This document shows, in pieces, positions 6,748-8,465 of a stretch of DNA of 8,465 bases; positions within the stretch are counted from its first letter, which is position 1; each line of letters begins with the position of its first letter. The notes beneath the pieces were generated by a model. That model saw only the letters and a program-made list of their open reading frames with translations, did not search any database and was not told the origin of the DNA. The position numbers and the translations under genes are program-made. The DNA is from an uncultured Clostridia bacterium. Its GTDB lineage: Bacteria; Bacillota; Clostridia; Christensenellales; Borkfalkiaceae. The stretch lies in assembly GCA_947627125.1 (NCBI GenBank), contig CANQUY010000076.1, forward strand, positions 1-8,465. Direction: 5' to 3'.

Positions 6748-6770
6748 CAAAAGAGGGCGCGGCATACAAT
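6741..6770 (+). promoter_or_regulatory. Promoter of the ABC importer operon
   Basis: The -35 is TTGTCA (6741-6746), the spacer 18 bases and the -10 TACAAT (6765-6770); each hexamer differs from consensus at one position. The start would be near 6777-6778, giving a leader of about 22 bases with GGAG (6790-6793) six bases before the ATG at 6800. There is no room for a TPP or other riboswitch. The -35 lies almost exactly over the valS -35 on the other strand. Confidence 0.75.
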
Positions 6771-6774
6771 GTAT
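6764..6774. promoter_or_regulatory. Short dyad over the importer -10, possible operator
   Basis: ATACA-A-TGTAT is a perfect five-base inverted repeat with a one-base centre, covering the TACAAT -10 element of the importer promoter. A dyad here could bind a repressor. It is short and AT-rich and partly forced by the -10 sequence itself, so chance is a serious alternative. No regulator gene is in the window. Confidence 0.2.
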
Positions 6775-6799
6775 TATCCTAATTTTTACGGAGATAACT

Positions 6800-7795
6800 A
6801 TGAAAAAATTTTTTTCAATTCTCGGAGCGGTGTTCTTTGCCCTCCTTCCCCTCTCCGCCTGCGGCGGGGAAAACGACGGCGGACTCGTAAAGATCCGTCT
6901 GAACGAAGTGACCCACTCCGTCTTTTACGCCCCCATGTACCTCGCCGATTCGCTCGGTTACTTTAAGGAAGAGGGCATCGAAATAGAGCTGACCAACGGC
7001 GGCGGCGCAGACAAAGTTATGACGGCCGTCCTCTCGGGAGATGCCGACATCGGCTTCTGCGGGCCCGAAGCGGCGTTTTACGTTGCTGCGGGCGGCACGA
7101 GCGACACCCCCACCGTCTTTGCACAGCTCACCATGCGCGACGGTTCCTTCCTCGTCGGAAGGGAGCCCGAACCCGATTTCAAATGGGAAAATCTCGCGGG
7201 GAAAGAAATTCTCGCGGGCAGACAGGGCGGCGTTCCCGCAATGACCTTTGAATACATCCTGAAAGAACACGGCGTTGAGGACTACAAACTGAATTTCGAC
7301 GTCGCATTCAACAACATGACGGCGGCCTTCATCGAGGGCACCGCAAACTACTGCACCATGTTTGAACCCGTAGCTTCCGAAGTACAGGCGGCGGGCAACG
7401 GCTACATTGTGGCGGCCGTCGGTGAGGCGAGCGGCGAGGTCCCCTACACGAGCTATATCGCAAAGAGATCGTGGCTCAGCTCCAACCGCGACGTGGCGAA
7501 AGGGTTCCTCCGCGCCATGCTCAAGGCCGTGAAGTATGCGCAGGAGGAAACTCCCGAAAAGGTAGCGGAGGGACTGACGGGCGCATTTCCCGATACCTCT
7601 GCAAGCTCCCTCGCGACAAGCATCCGCAGATACCAGGGCATCAACGCATGGGCAACCGACATGCAGAGCACCGAAGCGAGCTATACGAGGCTTCTCGATA
7701 TCATCGACGAGGCGGGCGAACTCACTGACCGCATCCCCTTTGCGACGCTCGCCGACAATTCCCTCGTCAAGGAAGTGTACAAAGAGCTCTTTTGA
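6800..7795 (+). CDS. ABC transporter substrate-binding lipoprotein, NitT/TauT (SsuA/THI5-like) family
   Basis: This 331-residue periplasmic-type binding protein is probably anchored to the outer face of the membrane by a lipid. The N terminus is a lipoprotein signal: MKK, hydrophobic residues 4-17, and the lipobox LSAC with Cys21 as the modified residue. The mature part opens with VKIRLNEVTHSVFYAPMYLA (30-49) and GYFKEEGIEIEL (53-64). SGDADIGFCGPEAAFYVAAG (79-98) then matches the usual ligand-contact region of the NMT1/THI5-SsuA-TauA superfamily; NNMTAAFIEGTANYCTMFEP (171-190) and PYTSYIAKRSW (215-225) follow. Known ligands in the superfamily include sulfonates, taurine, nitrate, bicarbonate and thiamine pyrimidines, and none can be chosen here. 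GGAG six bases before the ATG fixes the start. An ATPase gene follows after 22 bases. Confidence 0.9.
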   Translation: MKKFFSILGAVFFALLPLSACGGENDGGLVKIRLNEVTHSVFYAPMYLADSLGYFKEEGIEIELTNGGGADKVMTAVLSGDADIGFCGPEAAFYVAAGGTSDTPTVFAQLTMRDGSFLVGREPEPDFKWENLAGKEILAGRQGGVPAMTFEYILKEHGVEDYKLNFDVAFNNMTAAFIEGTANYCTMFEPVASEVQAAGNGYIVAAVGEASGEVPYTSYIAKRSWLSSNRDVAKGFLRAMLKAVKYAQEETPEKVAEGLTGAFPDTSASSLATSIRRYQGINAWATDMQSTEASYTRLLDIIDEAGELTDRIPFATLADNSLVKEVYKELF

Positions 7796-7817
7796 CCAAT
7801 GAACGGAAGGCACGCCT

Positions 7818-8465
7818 ATGAAAAACGAAATTTTGCGCTTTGACAATGTAACGCTCACATACCACACAAAACGCGGAGAAACGACGGCGGCGGAGGAGCT
7901 GACCTTCTCAGTCAAGGAGGGCGAATTCGTCGCCATCATCGGCCCGTCCGGCTGCGGCAAAACGACCCTTTTATCGCTTGCGGCAGGGCTCCTTTCCCCC
8001 TCGAAGGGCACAGTGACACGGCATGGAAGCTGCGGCTACATGCTGCAAAAGGACGAACTTTTCCCGTGGCGCACCATCGAAAAAAATATCTATCTGCCCC
8101 TTGAGATCAAGCGGCAAAATACGGCGGAGAGGCGTGCGATGGCGGTGGAACTGGCCAAAAAATACGGACTTTCGGACTTTTTGGAGAGCTATCCGCCCCA
8201 GCTCTCGGGAGGCATGCGGCAGAGGGCCGCGCTCATCAGGACGCTTGCGACCGAGCCCGACATCCTCCTCTTAGACGAGCCCTTTTCCGCACTCGACTAT
8301 CAGACCCGCCTCAACGTCTGCGGCGACGTCGCATCTATCATCCGCGGCGAGCAAAAGACAGCTCTCCTCATCACGCACGACATTTCCGAGGCGATCTCCC
8401 TCGCCGACCGCATTCTCGTGCTCACCAAGCGTCCTGCGAGGGTGGTCTTTGAACACGAACTCGAC
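7818..8465 (+). CDS. ABC transporter ATPase, SsuB/TauB type, C-terminal end missing
   Basis: The first 216 residues are present; the frame is open at the right edge, and family members are about 240-260 residues, so only a short tail is lost. All ATPase motifs are intact: Walker A GPSGCGKT (42-49), Q-loop Gln77 in YMLQKDELFPW, signature LSGGMRQR (129-136), Walker B ILLLDEP (149-155), D-loop SALD (157-160) and H-loop His187 in LITHD. The DELFPW and PFSALD contexts are typical of SsuB/TauB/NrtD-like ATPases, which power nitrate, sulfonate or pyrimidine importers. The ATG at 7818 has GGAAGG (7805-7810) seven bases upstream; another ATG at 7799 is out of frame. It is paired with the upstream binding-protein gene. 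The permease gene is not in the window and most likely lies immediately to the right. Confidence 0.95.
   Translation, partial: MKNEILRFDNVTLTYHTKRGETTAAEELTFSVKEGEFVAIIGPSGCGKTTLLSLAAGLLSPSKGTVTRHGSCGYMLQKDELFPWRTIEKNIYLPLEIKRQNTAERRAMAVELAKKYGLSDFLESYPPQLSGGMRQRAALIRTLATEPDILLLDEPFSALDYQTRLNVCGDVASIIRGEQKTALLITHDISEAISLADRILVLTKRPARVVFEHELD

Noticed and set aside
6777..6799. Thiamine (TPP) or other riboswitch ahead of the THI5-like binding protein
   Set aside because: The predicted leader is only about 22 bases, far too short for any riboswitch aptamer.
7799..7820. ATG at 7799 as an alternative start of the ATPase
   Set aside because: It is in a different frame from the ATPase. The ATG at 7818 has its own well-placed GGAAGG site and begins a standard family N terminus.
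6815..8011. A 398-codon open frame on the minus strand opposite the importer genes
   Set aside because: It is in codon register with the antisense of the binding-protein gene and reflects its codon bias. The plus-strand genes have a lipobox, Walker motifs and ribosome sites.

Overview
The window looks like chromosomal DNA from an anaerobic Firmicute, probably an uncultured gut clostridium. This is an inference from four signs: a membrane-bound biotin-dependent decarboxylase operon, a clostridial-style valyl-tRNA synthetase, consensus sigma-A promoters and tightly packed operons. Coding DNA is rich in G/C-ending codons, while the intergenic DNA is AT-rich. No rRNA, tRNA, CRISPR array, transposase or phage gene was seen.

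There are three transcription units. (1) Leftward, 1-2376: a four-gene operon for a sodium-pump-type decarboxylase. In transcription order it encodes an acyl-CoA carboxyltransferase subunit, an OadG/MmdD-like small membrane subunit, a biotin carrier protein and the carboxybiotin decarboxylase/Na+ pump beta subunit, which runs off the left edge. The order matches the mmdADCB arrangement known for methylmalonyl-CoA decarboxylase. A clear promoter (TTGCTT-17-TATAAT) precedes it. (2) Leftward, 2484-6747: valS, rnhA and a VTT/DedA-like membrane protein. This unit starts from a perfect-consensus promoter (TTGACA-17-TATAAT) and ends at a hairpin plus U-tract that straddles the last stop codon. (3) Rightward, 6741 onward: a NitT/TauT-type ABC importer, with a lipoprotein substrate-binding protein followed by an ATPase cut by the right edge. 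A permease is expected just outside the window.

In unit 1 the carboxyltransferase would move CO2 from an acyl-CoA to the biotin of the carrier, and the beta subunit would release it while exporting Na+. The substrate cannot be read from the window. The carboxyltransferase is short and diverges at the loops that form the oxyanion holes in its family, which is the most interesting observation here. Units 2 and 3 diverge from a 114-base spacer in which the two -35 hexamers overlap almost completely, so the promoters may compete. No wholly new system was identified; the findings are specific oddities in otherwise recognisable genes.
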